A program made the translations under genes and the position numbers. The notes under the pieces are model-generated. The model was given only the letters and a program-made list of their open reading frames with translations. It was not told where the DNA came from and did not search any database. Shown piece after piece: positions 46,601 through 55,935 of a stretch of 64,000 nucleotides of DNA. Position 1 is the stretch's first letter, and the number at the start of each line of letters is the position of its first letter. This DNA is from Sphingomonas sanguinis. GTDB lineage: Bacteria; Pseudomonadota; Alphaproteobacteria; Sphingomonadales; Sphingomonadaceae. The DNA is taken from contig NZ_CP079203.1 in NCBI RefSeq assembly GCF_019297835.1, positions 1,957,001 through 2,021,000 of the forward strand, in the 5' to 3' direction.

Positions 46601-49504
46601 GCGTTCGTCGTCGGTGACGGTCGCGTCGCTGGGATGCATTCCAAGACGGACCAGCGACGCGATCAGCGGCGCCATCGGCGCGGGCTGCCCGGGCTGGGTG
46701 CTCTGATAGCTGGCGTCGCGGGGATCCTGGCCGATCTGGTTGAGGCGCGCGACCGCCGCTCCGCGTTGGTCGGCCGCCGCGAGTTCGCGTTCACACCGAT
46801 CCGCGTCGGCCCAGCGCCGCGCGGCGATCGCCTCCTCCAGCGCCGCGCGCAAGCCCTCCACCTCACCCGCGCGGTAGCTGTGATCGACCCGCTCCCGCAG
46901 TAGGCGCACCGTCATATCGCGGATCAGCGCGCGGTGATGATTGGCCTCGAGTTCGACGGCGGATCGCGCGGCGTCCTGACGGCTATCCGAGAAGACGATC
47001 GCCTTGGGAGAGTCGAGACCACCGGCATGGAGCAACTCGAACAGCTCGCTGGCGAGCAACTGTGAGGTCTTGGCGAAGCCCGTCCGGAAATTCCGGATCG
47101 GGCTCGATCGACCCTTGCGCCTCAGTAGATAGGATGTTCCACAACACGGACAGGCGACCGGTGAGGCTGAGCCGCGATCGGCGGGCCCCCGATCGCGCGC
47201 GTCCTTGTCGGCTGGCGCGGTACCGCGACGATAGAGCAGGCCGGGGAGATCGGTCTCACTCGCCTCGGCCGTTGAAGGTAGCACACGGGCGCCGAACGGA
47301 TCGAAGCGCGCGGAAACCCAAGAGGGCTGACTTCGATCCTTGCGCCCGGTGACCTCGGGCGGCTCGGCTTGTTGTCGCACCGTAGGCCAGAAAATCGCGT
47401 AATCGTCGTAACTCAGATCCTCAAACTCGGTGCCAGCGGCGGCGAAGGGCAGAGCCTCGAGCTTCTGCGTCGTCGGCAGGAGTTCGATGGGCCGCCCCGG
47501 ATCGGTGTTCGAGCGCATCCCACCGATCATCAGTTCGCCGCACGCTTCGCAGTAGAGCAGCTCGACCATGCGCCGCGCGAGCGCCGCCTCCGCGCCAGCG
47601 CCGGCGCGCGCTAGGCCGGACCCGCGCTCGATCGACAGGCTGGCGATGTCGGGCTGGCCGGTCTCAGTGCCCTCCAGCGCCGCGAACAGGCCCTCGAGCG
47701 CGCGGAAGAACAGATGGACGCGGAAGGACGGCGTCGTCTGGTCGACACGCGGACCATCGGACGCGAGCGTCGAGAGCGCGTCGCCCAGGCCACGGGCGAA
47801 GAGCAAGCCCCGCACAGCGCGCGGATCGTCAGCGCCGAAGATCGCGCGGCTCAGATGCGTGAGGCTCCGCGATCTGAGGCCATCCTCCCCATGCGCGGCG
47901 GAGACGAGGCACGCGGCGGCCGCCTCGGCTAAAGCGCGGATCCGCTCGGGCGTCGTCGCCGGCGGTGCGCCGGGCGCGATCGCGTTTAGCGCCGCGGTGA
48001 CGGGTGCGGTTAGAGCGTCGAGGCTTGGCGCCGTGAGCACGGCGCCGGTGGCGCCGCCAAGCGCTTGATCGATCAACGCGCGAAACGGCGCTGGGTTGAT
48101 CGTCTCGACCAGCGTGGGCGGTAGAACCGGCTCGCCTTGGACGATGCATTCACGCCAGAAATTTGGATCGGTCGCTCCACTAGCTCCGGCCGCGAAGGTA
48201 CCGAGCTCACCGAAGAAATCCCACAAGTAGCGCAACGACGCGGCCGCTTGATCGCCGGTGACAGGGAGCGACGCGCTTGACGCGAGGACGCGCAACTTGT
48301 GCCGAGTTTCAGGCTGGTCGAGCCCGAGCCGGTTGACGAGCATGCGCAGCAATCCCGCGACTTCGCTGCCCGATGAACCGCGCACGAGATGGAGCTCATC
48401 GATGACGAGGTAGAAATAGGCGTCGGGGTCGTCGCGTAGCCAATCGCGCGTCTGGTCGAGAATCGGCTCCTCGACCTCGCGAGCGAGCATCGCGTTGAGC
48501 ATGGATGAGTTGGTCACGAGCACATCGGGCGGAGTCGCTTGCATGTCCCAACGGGTGTTGAGTTCGGCGCCATCGACCGACGGGAAGAGGAAGCGGGTCT
48601 CATCGACGATCTCACGGCCGCGTTGCTCGGCGAGCGAGCGGTCATAGTCCGCCGCGAGGCGCTGGCTCTCGGCGAGATCGCGCAAATGCTCTCGCGTCCG
48701 CTCTACCGCGCGGTCGCGCTTGTCGAGCGTCTTGCGGTCCGACCGGACCGGATGGCGCTCGAATCCGGTCGGGGGGGTCGCGCTATTGTATCGACCGAAG
48801 AAGATGCGATTGCCGCCAAAGCGCTCATCGCACACCGCGCGGGCCTCATTGGAGTCCAGCGCTTTGCGCAAACGGGTGAGCTGATCTTCGACTAGGGCGT
48901 TCATCGGGTACAGGATGAGCGCTCGCACCGCCTTTGGCCGGTCGGGGTGCTCGCGTGCGCGCGCCGCGCGGAAATCATCATCGCCCGACCACCAGTCCTC
49001 ATTGCCCAGCTCGGCCAGGGGCGCGGGCCAGTGGACCGCCTCCTCGGCGACGCGCGCGAGGATTGGTAAAAGGAAAGACTCCGTTTTACCGGAGCCAGTA
49101 CCCGAGGTGACGATGCCGGGCGTGCCCGCCCCGACGCCGCGCTCGAGCATCTCGAATTGATGAAGATATGGCCGGTGCTCGGGAATACGGCGCGGACCAG
49201 CGCCCGGCATGCCAGGCACGCCATCGAACAGGCCTGAAGCGACTAGCTCGACAAACGCGAGCCGGCCCTCACGCGAGAAATGAGAAAGCGCTCGCGGGTC
49301 GTCGATGAGGGTCTCGAGCGGGCGCTCGGCCGATTGGTAGCGAAGCACCGGTTCGATGAACGGCTCCGCGCACATCCGGCCAGCGGTGGCGAGCAGGGTC
49401 CGGCGCGCGTCGGCGACATCGCGCCGGCGGATCTTGAAGGCGGTGTCGAGATAAGAGACGAAGTAATCGCGCATCCGTTCGAAAGAGCCGATCGGGTCCA
49501 GCAT
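43628..49504 (-). CDS. druE: Druantia DruE-like DEAD/DEAH helicase with DUF1998
   Basis: A 1,958-residue helicase. Motifs: Walker A SGTGSGKT (134-141), Ia LILYPMNALVEDQLTR (about 196), an SSMLNAML helix, the DELH version of DEAH (369-372), and a helicase C-terminal domain with the arginine finger motif QRVGRAGRRGQ (about 1,250). Two zinc-ribbon-like sites follow (RCAQCDRVH...LCTRCF and GRCETCGG...NCVACA), and a C-terminal DUF1998 with CDQACYECLQRYGNRNYHG. Length, motif order and DUF1998 match DruE, the shared gene of all Druantia anti-phage systems. DISARM DrmA is also a helicase, but is shorter and has other partners. It is the last gene of the operon, with its start 4 bp after DruG. Confidence 0.82.
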   Translation of the reverse strand: MLDPIGSFERMRDYFVSYLDTAFKIRRRDVADARRTLLATAGRMCAEPFIEPVLRYQSAERPLETLIDDPRALSHFSREGRLAFVELVASGLFDGVPGMPGAGPRRIPEHRPYLHQFEMLERGVGAGTPGIVTSGTGSGKTESFLLPILARVAEEAVHWPAPLAELGNEDWWSGDDDFRAARAREHPDRPKAVRALILYPMNALVEDQLTRLRKALDSNEARAVCDERFGGNRIFFGRYNSATPPTGFERHPVRSDRKTLDKRDRAVERTREHLRDLAESQRLAADYDRSLAEQRGREIVDETRFLFPSVDGAELNTRWDMQATPPDVLVTNSSMLNAMLAREVEEPILDQTRDWLRDDPDAYFYLVIDELHLVRGSSGSEVAGLLRMLVNRLGLDQPETRHKLRVLASSASLPVTGDQAAASLRYLWDFFGELGTFAAGASGATDPNFWRECIVQGEPVLPPTLVETINPAPFRALIDQALGGATGAVLTAPSLDALTAPVTAALNAIAPGAPPATTPERIRALAEAAAACLVSAAHGEDGLRSRSLTHLSRAIFGADDPRAVRGLLFARGLGDALSTLASDGPRVDQTTPSFRVHLFFRALEGLFAALEGTETGQPDIASLSIERGSGLARAGAGAEAALARRMVELLYCEACGELMIGGMRSNTDPGRPIELLPTTQKLEALPFAAAGTEFEDLSYDDYAIFWPTVRQQAEPPEVTGRKDRSQPSWVSARFDPFGARVLPSTAEASETDLPGLLYRRGTAPADKDARDRGPADRGSASPVACPCCGTSYLLRRKGRSSPIRNFRTGFAKTSQLLASELFELLHAGGLDSPKAIVFSDSRQDAARSAVELEANHHRALIRDMTVRLLRERVDHSYRAGEVEGLRAALEEAIAARRWADADRCERELAAADQRGAAVARLNQIGQDPRDASYQSTQPGQPAPMAPLIASLVRLGMHPSDATVTDDERWWSLFEKSGEQVDWALPIDPRAQGQVTAARREIVDEQEEAIYDTLFNKTYFSFEEAGLGYPTLYPDGERTIERDRMDAALRVFADAYRVIASRWVDPDEAPLWHNAGDVPTNNRVARLAARVNATDPSRAIEGMLSELRTLGHDGGLIHLFNLGVRLTQAEDPYWRCAQCDRVHLHQGHGLCTRCFAPLPGQAAGTVDELWRRNFLAHRIARAGNTATAPFRLRSEELTGQTRDGAERLRRFRGILVEDGADPTGELARLGKEIDLLSVTTTMEVGIDIGPLQAVYQANMPPQRFNYQQRVGRAGRRGQAFSLALTVCRSRSHDLHYFRHPDRITGDPPPPPFLATGYEDIPLRVIRKAWLQAAFKHLRIAHGATYPGYDLNPPDIHGEFVLSALYKEADSPWPARLEAALRATEAARDQAVAITLTSFETGLRDQVCAALDVETMMTAISTVMDNESRYDIGVAQALAEGGLLPMYGMPTRVRPLYLGLEQGKADTYSWDTTDRDADVAIYEFAPGASLVRDKRLHRAVGITSTLPDPQKWGGWVLPKQEDRSPISEQWWIGRCETCGGWTRRDAAEATNCVACAASIPADRFHHCVTPAAFRTDFTPAKIGEEEIRVVRARIVCAEASPVVPIAIPDSRIAMALERSASVIRLNPGATGDDIFSGGYDLAAGDQRFWRPGRPRFPMARQIIMDEHATELRQSWTPTDRPGELWLASRKVTDSLFLTPTTMNPTLDIASVAGDAEVTAIRAAALTMAFLLVDRAALELDVDPGEFEILPARVTRVADREWPVIQIADTLVNGSGLSRHLSLPADRPWALDLLRDIVGNEEAWPMRDFLGAAHRASCDQACYECLQRYGNRNYHGLLDWRLGISYARAFLDPSAQIGGDGDFSAPELADWRAVAEEALSRVAHSSARINLIANGPLPAIAVDQPGGRRVIAVRHPLWRDTADASPLVVEQARRTFGAETRWIDSFELSRRPFVAIARLLT

Positions 49505-49508
49505 TGTG

Positions 49509-51536
49509 TCAGTCCTCTCCCTTGCGGGTCATTGTCGCGGCGTTGGAGAGCGCGCCCGCGACCCTCAATTCAGCCGCCGGTTTGGTCGCGCCATATTTGG
49601 TCCAGTGGAGATAGGCCGTGAACTCATCCCGGAGCCGTTCGGCGTCCTCTTCTGAAAAGATCTGATCGGCCGCAGCGCGCATCGCTGTAACGCGCTCGCT
49701 GACCCCATTGCGAAGCGATGGCGGGCGGTACAATTCGAGGCCGATCTCGCGTGGTACAATGTCGGCGCTGCGGGCTGCGACCGCCTCGACATCGTCAAAC
49801 GCCAGCGGAAATAACTCACCGACGCGCGTGAGGCTGAACGCCAGCTTCGAAGGCTCGCCCTCGATCAAGGCGATGAGAATGAGATTCGGCGGCAGGCCAT
49901 GAGCGGCCGGGCATCGGCCGGCGCGCGCGGCTTGGGGCAGCCAGAAGGCCCCGGCGACGGGATCCACGTCATCGAGTAGCGCCACGATCGCGCGATCGGG
50001 CGCAGCGTTAGCGCGCGCGATTGCGGCCGCCAGCGGTGCGGCGGCCCCGCGCGGTCCCGTTGGCAGCAGGTCGTCAAGAGCGAGCAGGGACGGATCGGCG
50101 GCGCGGGCCACGATCCAGTTAGGCGCGAAGGCGGCGAGCCACGTCTCGATTACGTCGCGCGCCTTGGGCCCCAAGCCAACAACCAGTTCGCGTGCCCGGA
50201 TCGCCGCGTCCATGAGCAGGAAGCGCGGCAGCCCATCATTACGAATTGGGCTGGCGGCCATCAACGCGCGTCCGAGCTCGACCTCCGGTATGAGATCATG
50301 GTCGGCGAAGTCGCTCAGAGGATCCGGACCTGGCGCGGTGGCGCCACCCGCGCCCATCAAGCTTTGATCAACGCCTAATTTGCCGAGCCATTCAGCGGCG
50401 TAGGCCGCTGGTTCCTTGCGCGCTCGCGCGATCAGCGTCTCGAGCGATTTGGTGAAGGCGGCGGTCTCGCCACGTTGACGGCGGCGCAGTTCCTCAATCG
50501 CAGCCTCGCCGCCGGCGATCTCGCCGCGTATGGCGTCAAGACTAGCCTGATCGCGCGCTAGCGCCTCGCGCATCTCGGCCTGCTCAGTGGTGAGGCGCGC
50601 GCGCGCCTCGGCCTCGAGGCGTTCAGCTGAATCGAGCGCCAGCGCTTCGAGATCGCGGCGGATCGCCAGCTTCTCCGCCTCGATCGCGGTCGCGATCGCA
50701 GGCGATGCCAGCAGTGCCTCGACCAACTGATTGACTGAGCCTGTGAGCGCCTCAGCATCCTCGCTCAACGCTAGGACGCGATCGAGCGCGGCGCGCACCT
50801 CAAGCGAGCGGGTCGCCGGGATCGTATCGAGGACCGGCGCGAGATCACGCAGCGCGATCGCCGCCGTCGCCGCCCGCGCCTTATGTGGGGCGTGCGGCAT
50901 CCAGCGGCGCAGGTCGGCCGCGATTTGCGCAGCGAGTTCGCCAGGAGGGCGCCAATTGCGCACGTCCGAGCCATGGCCCGAGTGGATAACCGGTAGGAAC
51001 CACCGGCCATCCTGAGTTGGGCGGCCGGCCAAGGCCTCGAGGGTGCCCTCGAGCACGCGCATACGGCCGAGTGCGCGGGTGTTGGTAACCCGGGCACGAT
51101 CGTCGGCGCCTCGCTCGAACTCGGACGCGAGGACCCAGCGATCCTCTGCCTCGGGAAACAGGATGCCGCCCTGAGTCGCTTTCGGGTCGAACCCATCGAT
51201 TGTCGCAAGGACACGGAGCTCCTCGCTCGGCATGGAATCGAGCTCGGTAAGGAAGCGTGTGGCCGGTTTGGCCTGGAGGGTGATGAAGGCGTCCTCGCCC
51301 GCGCCGCGCTCATTGGGCCTGACCTGGAAGACCCACATGGAACCGGACGGCGCGTATCGGAGCTCGGTCGCGATCGAGAAGACTAGCCCGATCTGCGGAA
51401 ACCAAGCGCGCTCGGCGACACCGGTCCAAGCTCGACCGTCGGCGGAATAGAGGAGCGGTCGCAACCGGGCGAAATTATGCTGCGCGTATTCGACCTCGCC
51501 AAGAAACTGGCACTTCAGGACGTCGACCAAGCTCAT
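49509..51536 (-). CDS. druG: Druantia type II DruG-like protein
   Basis: A 675-residue protein with a central coiled coil (about 275-375, rich in Ala, Glu, Leu and Arg). The N-terminal part (about 1-230) is mixed and carries no motif I know, and the C-terminal part contains a globular region with no recognised catalytic residues. Position is the main argument for DruG: between an 831-residue protein and DruE, as in type II Druantia (DruM, F, G, E). The ATG at 51536 overlaps the upstream stop by 4 bp. The longer frame upstream (to 51620) is ignored because the coupled start is clear. Confidence 0.7.
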   Translation of the reverse strand: MSLVDVLKCQFLGEVEYAQHNFARLRPLLYSADGRAWTGVAERAWFPQIGLVFSIATELRYAPSGSMWVFQVRPNERGAGEDAFITLQAKPATRFLTELDSMPSEELRVLATIDGFDPKATQGGILFPEAEDRWVLASEFERGADDRARVTNTRALGRMRVLEGTLEALAGRPTQDGRWFLPVIHSGHGSDVRNWRPPGELAAQIAADLRRWMPHAPHKARAATAAIALRDLAPVLDTIPATRSLEVRAALDRVLALSEDAEALTGSVNQLVEALLASPAIATAIEAEKLAIRRDLEALALDSAERLEAEARARLTTEQAEMREALARDQASLDAIRGEIAGGEAAIEELRRRQRGETAAFTKSLETLIARARKEPAAYAAEWLGKLGVDQSLMGAGGATAPGPDPLSDFADHDLIPEVELGRALMAASPIRNDGLPRFLLMDAAIRARELVVGLGPKARDVIETWLAAFAPNWIVARAADPSLLALDDLLPTGPRGAAAPLAAAIARANAAPDRAIVALLDDVDPVAGAFWLPQAARAGRCPAAHGLPPNLILIALIEGEPSKLAFSLTRVGELFPLAFDDVEAVAARSADIVPREIGLELYRPPSLRNGVSERVTAMRAAADQIFSEEDAERLRDEFTAYLHWTKYGATKPAAELRVAGALSNAATMTRKGED

Positions 51537-54028
51537 TCCCCCCCCCGCGCGCCCCGCGCGGCGTTCCAAACCGAAGTGACCTGTGGCCCCAATGCCGACC
51601 CGATCGCCCGCGCCCGCCATCGACGCGAGATTGGCGAGGTGTCGATGTCGTTGTCCATTGTGACCGTCCCGAAGAATTCAGGTGCGACCCGCATCAGTTC
51701 GCGCGCGATCGCGGTATTCCACGCATAAGCGTAGTCCTCCCCGGTTGGCCCCGCCGCGACGCCGCCAGTGAGGCGCATCCAGCGGGCAACATGGCTCGGC
51801 AGCCGGGCGTCGCGCGCAACGACCCGGGCATCGGAAGTCGTGAACGGGCGCGCCTTGATCGACGCGTAAGCGTCGAGGATGGCGTCGTCCCGGAACTTCC
51901 AATAACGCGTCGTGCCGCCCGCATCGACCGCCCAAAGCGGCGACGCGTTGCTTCGGCTCGGATCGAGAAAGCTGATCGGAGCGTGCTGGCCAGCAAGCCG
52001 GATGGCCCGACGCAAGGCGCCGGCGGGTGCGCTCGCGATCGGGATGCCGGCTAAGAGCGAAGACAGCGGCTCCAGCCCGGCGTGCAGGTGATCGACGGGC
52101 GTGTCGATCGCCTTCGCGATCTCGCGCAACGGATCGACGTCGGGATTACGCGCCACGAAGGTCGGGGGCGACCACCGACTCACGCCTGAACGCCGTTCGA
52201 GCGAGGCGCCATGGCGCGCCATCGACGCCTCAAGTCGGGCGATCCACGTCTCGTTGACGCATCCCTCGAAGACCAGCGACCAGGCGTCGCCCACATGGAT
52301 AAGCGCGCCGCGCGGCGCGCGTGATAGGATCATTCGGCCGCGCCAGCCCCGGACGTCGAGGATCCTCACAACGCCCGCGTCGCGCAGCGACTGGACAACA
52401 TCCCAAGGGTTGATCGCTTCGTCGCCAATCACTTGGCGCGTTACATCGACAAGCGCGCCGAGCGGGATTGGCGCGGTGCGGATCGCGAGATACTCTATCA
52501 GGTCGAGCAGCGCCGGCGCGGCGTTGAGCGCGATGTCAGCGGCCAGATCTGGCAAGGCATGGCTAGGCTCAGCGACGAATGGCCAGCCATGACGCGGCGC
52601 CGGGTCGGCGTCAAACAGCCGGTCAGGCACGACATCTCTGAACGACGGCGCGAGGCTGGACCGTCGCAAGCGCAATGCCCGGTCGAGCTTCGCCCCACCG
52701 CCGCGCGGTTCCGCGATGATGCGGACCTCGCCCTCCAAGGGCTGGTTGGGCGTGATCCGCCACACCCCTATACCGATTTTGGCTAGAGTAAGCTGATCGG
52801 CGGCATCGCCTTCCAAGGAGATGGCGCTGACATGGCCAGTCGTCTCAACGACGAATGGCAGTGCGGGCCTCGCCAGCACCCCGCCATCGACCCGGGTGCA
52901 GCCGGTCAGCGTGACATCGAGCAATCGGTCCCGGTCCAGCGTCCCACCGCGTTCGCCCAGCGCGCCCGCGACGTCGAAGGTCAGCCCCCAGCCATCGGCA
53001 CCGGCGACGGGGAGGCAGCGAAGCGCGGCGACGCGAGATCCAAACGCCCGCTGACGAATGAGCAGCGCACTAGGCGCCCGGCCGCGATCGTTCCCGATCC
53101 AACGCAGCTTGCCCCATTCGCTCTCGACGAGCGGGATGACGTGATCTCGCGTTGCGGCAGTTGCGAGCGCTAACGGAAGACTCCGCGCCTTGAGCGCGCG
53201 TTCAAGATCCATCACGGCCTCGCTCGCAGGCTCGATGAGATGTCGACCACCCCATTCATCCGTGACGATTTCAAAGTAATCAGCCGCGACCGTCGCGCGT
53301 AATCCCTGTGTCGCCAACCGCCATCCCGACCAAAAGCGATGATCTGCAAGAGCTCTCTCCGCATTCATCCACGCCGCCCGGAAATCGTTGAACGTCTCTG
53401 TGAACGTCGGTGAGAAGCGGCCCCGATCGATGAGCGGGACGAGCCAGGCCAGCACCGCTCGGGGCGCATCGAAATCGAAAACCTCCCCCGCGAGCTCTTG
53501 CGCCAACCGCCTGGCGTCGTTGCGCGAAGGGAAGGTCAGCTCAATCGCATGTCCGATCTGGGTGCGGTAGCGGGGATCCGGCAGCACTAACCTACGCGTC
53601 GGCGTCCGCGCATCGCACTCGATCGTTAGCCTGGTCAGCCTCGACCAGAGTCGGGGTAGGCCCGCGCAGTTGATGATCCGCTCATCCCAACCCATCAGAT
53701 CGCGCATGCGGCCGCGATAATCATTGTCATCGCTATCAGCCGCCTCGCTGGCGGCGAGGCAGCAGAGCACTAGCAGTGGCAGCAGCGCCTCCCCCGGGTT
53801 CTCTGATCCGGCGAGCCAGCGCTGTACGTTCAGTCGATCTGGGAAAGCCGCGAGAAACGCTTCGCGCGCGGCAACATCCGACAGGGTCGCGCCCTGCTGA
53901 TGAGCGGCGCGCGCGAACAGCCCTTCGTCGATATGCATGATGGATACGGGACGACCATCGCCAGTCGAATCATCGAACAGTTCTGACCAGAGACCATTCT
54001 TCCAAGCAGCCAACGGGATTGTGAACAA
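51533..54028 (-). CDS. druF: Druantia type II DruF-like protein
   Basis: An 831-residue cytoplasmic protein with no signal peptide or membrane segment. I cannot identify a known catalytic motif. Assigned by position: first of three co-directional, overlapping genes ahead of the DruE-type helicase, with a size near that of DruF. The start is a TTG (54028) with a strong GGAGGGGG just upstream. It may help the system recognise phage DNA or proteins, but this is not established. If homology searching fails to place it with DruF, it would be the unique component of a new Druantia subtype. Confidence 0.65.
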   Translation of the reverse strand: MFTIPLAAWKNGLWSELFDDSTGDGRPVSIMHIDEGLFARAAHQQGATLSDVAAREAFLAAFPDRLNVQRWLAGSENPGEALLPLLVLCCLAASEAADSDDNDYRGRMRDLMGWDERIINCAGLPRLWSRLTRLTIECDARTPTRRLVLPDPRYRTQIGHAIELTFPSRNDARRLAQELAGEVFDFDAPRAVLAWLVPLIDRGRFSPTFTETFNDFRAAWMNAERALADHRFWSGWRLATQGLRATVAADYFEIVTDEWGGRHLIEPASEAVMDLERALKARSLPLALATAATRDHVIPLVESEWGKLRWIGNDRGRAPSALLIRQRAFGSRVAALRCLPVAGADGWGLTFDVAGALGERGGTLDRDRLLDVTLTGCTRVDGGVLARPALPFVVETTGHVSAISLEGDAADQLTLAKIGIGVWRITPNQPLEGEVRIIAEPRGGGAKLDRALRLRRSSLAPSFRDVVPDRLFDADPAPRHGWPFVAEPSHALPDLAADIALNAAPALLDLIEYLAIRTAPIPLGALVDVTRQVIGDEAINPWDVVQSLRDAGVVRILDVRGWRGRMILSRAPRGALIHVGDAWSLVFEGCVNETWIARLEASMARHGASLERRSGVSRWSPPTFVARNPDVDPLREIAKAIDTPVDHLHAGLEPLSSLLAGIPIASAPAGALRRAIRLAGQHAPISFLDPSRSNASPLWAVDAGGTTRYWKFRDDAILDAYASIKARPFTTSDARVVARDARLPSHVARWMRLTGGVAAGPTGEDYAYAWNTAIARELMRVAPEFFGTVTMDNDIDTSPISRRWRARAIGSALGPQVTSVWNAARGARGGE

Positions 54029-54762
54029 ACCCCCTCCAATGATGATGCCGACCTATGTGGGAGACTAACGACGACAACACGAAATGAAATCGAAAGCTAG
54101 CAGAACAGTGCAACCAATCGTCGCATATTGCTCTCAAAAAACTACCTTGACGAATGGGCGCCAAGGCTGCTTCCTCGCTCCATACCAGCCAGTACGTTTG
54201 CCACCAGTCGTATTAATTCGGCTTTCTGAATCAGCCTGGGAACGGCCAGATGACCGACATTGGCGCACGCTGCTAGACGGCTTCACGCTGGGCGAATGAC
54301 CGGTTTCAGCGGGTGCTGCCGTCCTAAGCCCGATCAGTGAACGGCCCATTTTGGTCGACACCTGCCGAAGGCAGGACCCAGTTGCGGTCATTTATCGAGG
54401 CCTTGCCGTTCCCCGAGTTCCGCCGTTATTCATTCTTCAAAAAGGCGTGCAGTTCACATCCAAATCGGATGACCAAATGCCTAGCATCGGGGAAGAGCAG
54501 ACGTAGGACCACGCTCGGCGCGATCGTGCGATGAGCGCCGTCTTGGGTCATGGGCAATATCCATCGGTGGCTGGCGGCAGTGGAAAGCCATCGGCGATCA
54601 GGACAATGGTCGAGTATTCCGAATTCCAAGGTGCGATGGATTCGACAGATTAAGCCTCGCTCAAATGCTGCAGCGCTCCCTCGCCGACAACTTGAGGAAC
54701 GCACCCCTGAGGACGTCCGTCCCTTCTAGCTCAATCACCACGAATGATGGAGGAGCCGGCAT
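54029..54762. other. Gene-free spacer between two defense operons
   Basis: About 730 bp between the DruF start and the end of cap5, more AT-rich on its left (54030-54170), where the druF promoter should lie. Only short open frames (60-90 codons) on both strands are found, with no motif and no good ribosome site. It may contain the promoter, the cap5 terminator or decayed sequence; I see no gene. Confidence 0.55.
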
Positions 54763-55935
54763 TCATCCCAACGCACCGTCGATCCGCAGCGCTCGACCAA
54801 ATCCACCAATTTTCCGGTTCTCGTCCCATACATCCAACGGAAGGTCGGCCTTCGGCATCCAGGCACGACCCACCTCGACCGCAGCCGACACGGGCATCGC
54901 GGGCAGGATGTTGATCACGTCCGCATCAGGTCGGTCGGCCTTGATCCGGTTCAACAGGAGCCGCAGCTCGGTTCTGAAGGCCAAAAGGTCCTCCTTCCGC
55001 TTGAGTACGTCGTTGTTGGGCTTGGGTGTGGTCAGCGTCCATATGTCGACGTCGTCGCCCAGAACCGCTCTGACGCGCGCATCGTTTACGTCCGCACTCA
55101 GCGCGATCTTCAGCGCTACCGGGCCCTTCCCCAGTACGGCCGGAGACGTGGCTACCAGCGGCATCTCCGACCCGCCCTCCGGCCAAGCCCAGCCGGCCGG
55201 CTCCCGGTGCAGCTGATAGACGTCGGCAGGCGTGATGTCGCCGAGGAGCGATCCAAGCAGGATCAGCAGGGGCTGGGGAGCGAACGCGAAGACCGACATA
55301 TGGTCGATCTCGCCGACCTCGATGCGCTCGCTAACGCGGTGCGACATCTGCCGCCGGAGGTTGGCCGCCTCCAATGCCCAGTAGGCCTGTTCGTCGTCCT
55401 CGATCACGCTGCCGTGAAGGGACAGGTCGATGGTCTCGCGACCATTCGCGGGATGGCGATCGGGCATCATCGCGCGCGCGATCTCCTGGTAGGGCATGGT
55501 CCTGCGATGCTGCCCGACGTTCGCGGCGTAGCGGACGACGTGGCTCGCCCTCTCGGGCAGGACGCCGGTCCGGATCGACACCCGCCGCTCATGATCGGCC
55601 TTGATCCTCAGCAGGCGCTCGACCGGATATTCATCGACCAGTTCGACGTCGATCGCCTTGTGGTGGACGTGGCAGAGCAGCATGAGATTGCCCGGGTCGT
55701 CCGCGAGAAGATGGCTGAGTTCCGCATCCCCGCGCGGACCGTCAGGCGCGTCGGCGACGATGTGGGCGATGAAGCCAAAGTTGGCGTCCTCCGCTCCGGA
55801 GACCAGATCGCCGATCAGATCGACATTGCACATGTGACACCTTCCCGCGCCGCGTGCCCATATGATCTGACGCGTGACGTTGCGCAGCCTGTTGCTTCGA
55901 CCCCGGGGGGCAGCCGCCTTCAGCGCCGTCGTCAC
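54763..55935 (-). CDS. cap5: CBASS effector Cap5 (HNH-SAVED nuclease)
   Basis: A 390-residue effector. N-terminal HNH domain: Cys33 and Cys36 (GRCHMCNVD), His58 in AHIV as the general base, and Asn83 to His92 (DPGNLMLLCHVHHK) as metal and substrate ligands. The C-terminal SAVED domain (about 170-390) senses cyclic oligonucleotides and triggers assembly of the nuclease. In CBASS, Cap5 is activated by a cyclic dinucleotide and degrades cellular DNA, killing the infected cell. The start is a GTG (55935) that overlaps the stop of the E2 gene by 4 bp (GTGA), with GGAGGA upstream. It closes the operon. Confidence 0.87.
   Translation of the reverse strand: MTTALKAAAPRGRSNRLRNVTRQIIWARGAGRCHMCNVDLIGDLVSGAEDANFGFIAHIVADAPDGPRGDAELSHLLADDPGNLMLLCHVHHKAIDVELVDEYPVERLLRIKADHERRVSIRTGVLPERASHVVRYAANVGQHRRTMPYQEIARAMMPDRHPANGRETIDLSLHGSVIEDDEQAYWALEAANLRRQMSHRVSERIEVGEIDHMSVFAFAPQPLLILLGSLLGDITPADVYQLHREPAGWAWPEGGSEMPLVATSPAVLGKGPVALKIALSADVNDARVRAVLGDDVDIWTLTTPKPNNDVLKRKEDLLAFRTELRLLLNRIKADRPDADVINILPAMPVSAAVEVGRAWMPKADLPLDVWDENRKIGGFGRALRIDGALG

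Noticed and set aside
43628..49504. DISARM DrmA or BREX helicase
   Set aside because: DISARM would need DrmB/DrmC and BREX would need PglZ/BrxC; neither is present, and size with DUF1998 fits DruE better.
54029..54762. Small ORFs (54084-54299, 54426-54704) as genes
   Set aside because: No RBS, no recognisable motif, and similar-sized frames occur on both strands by chance.
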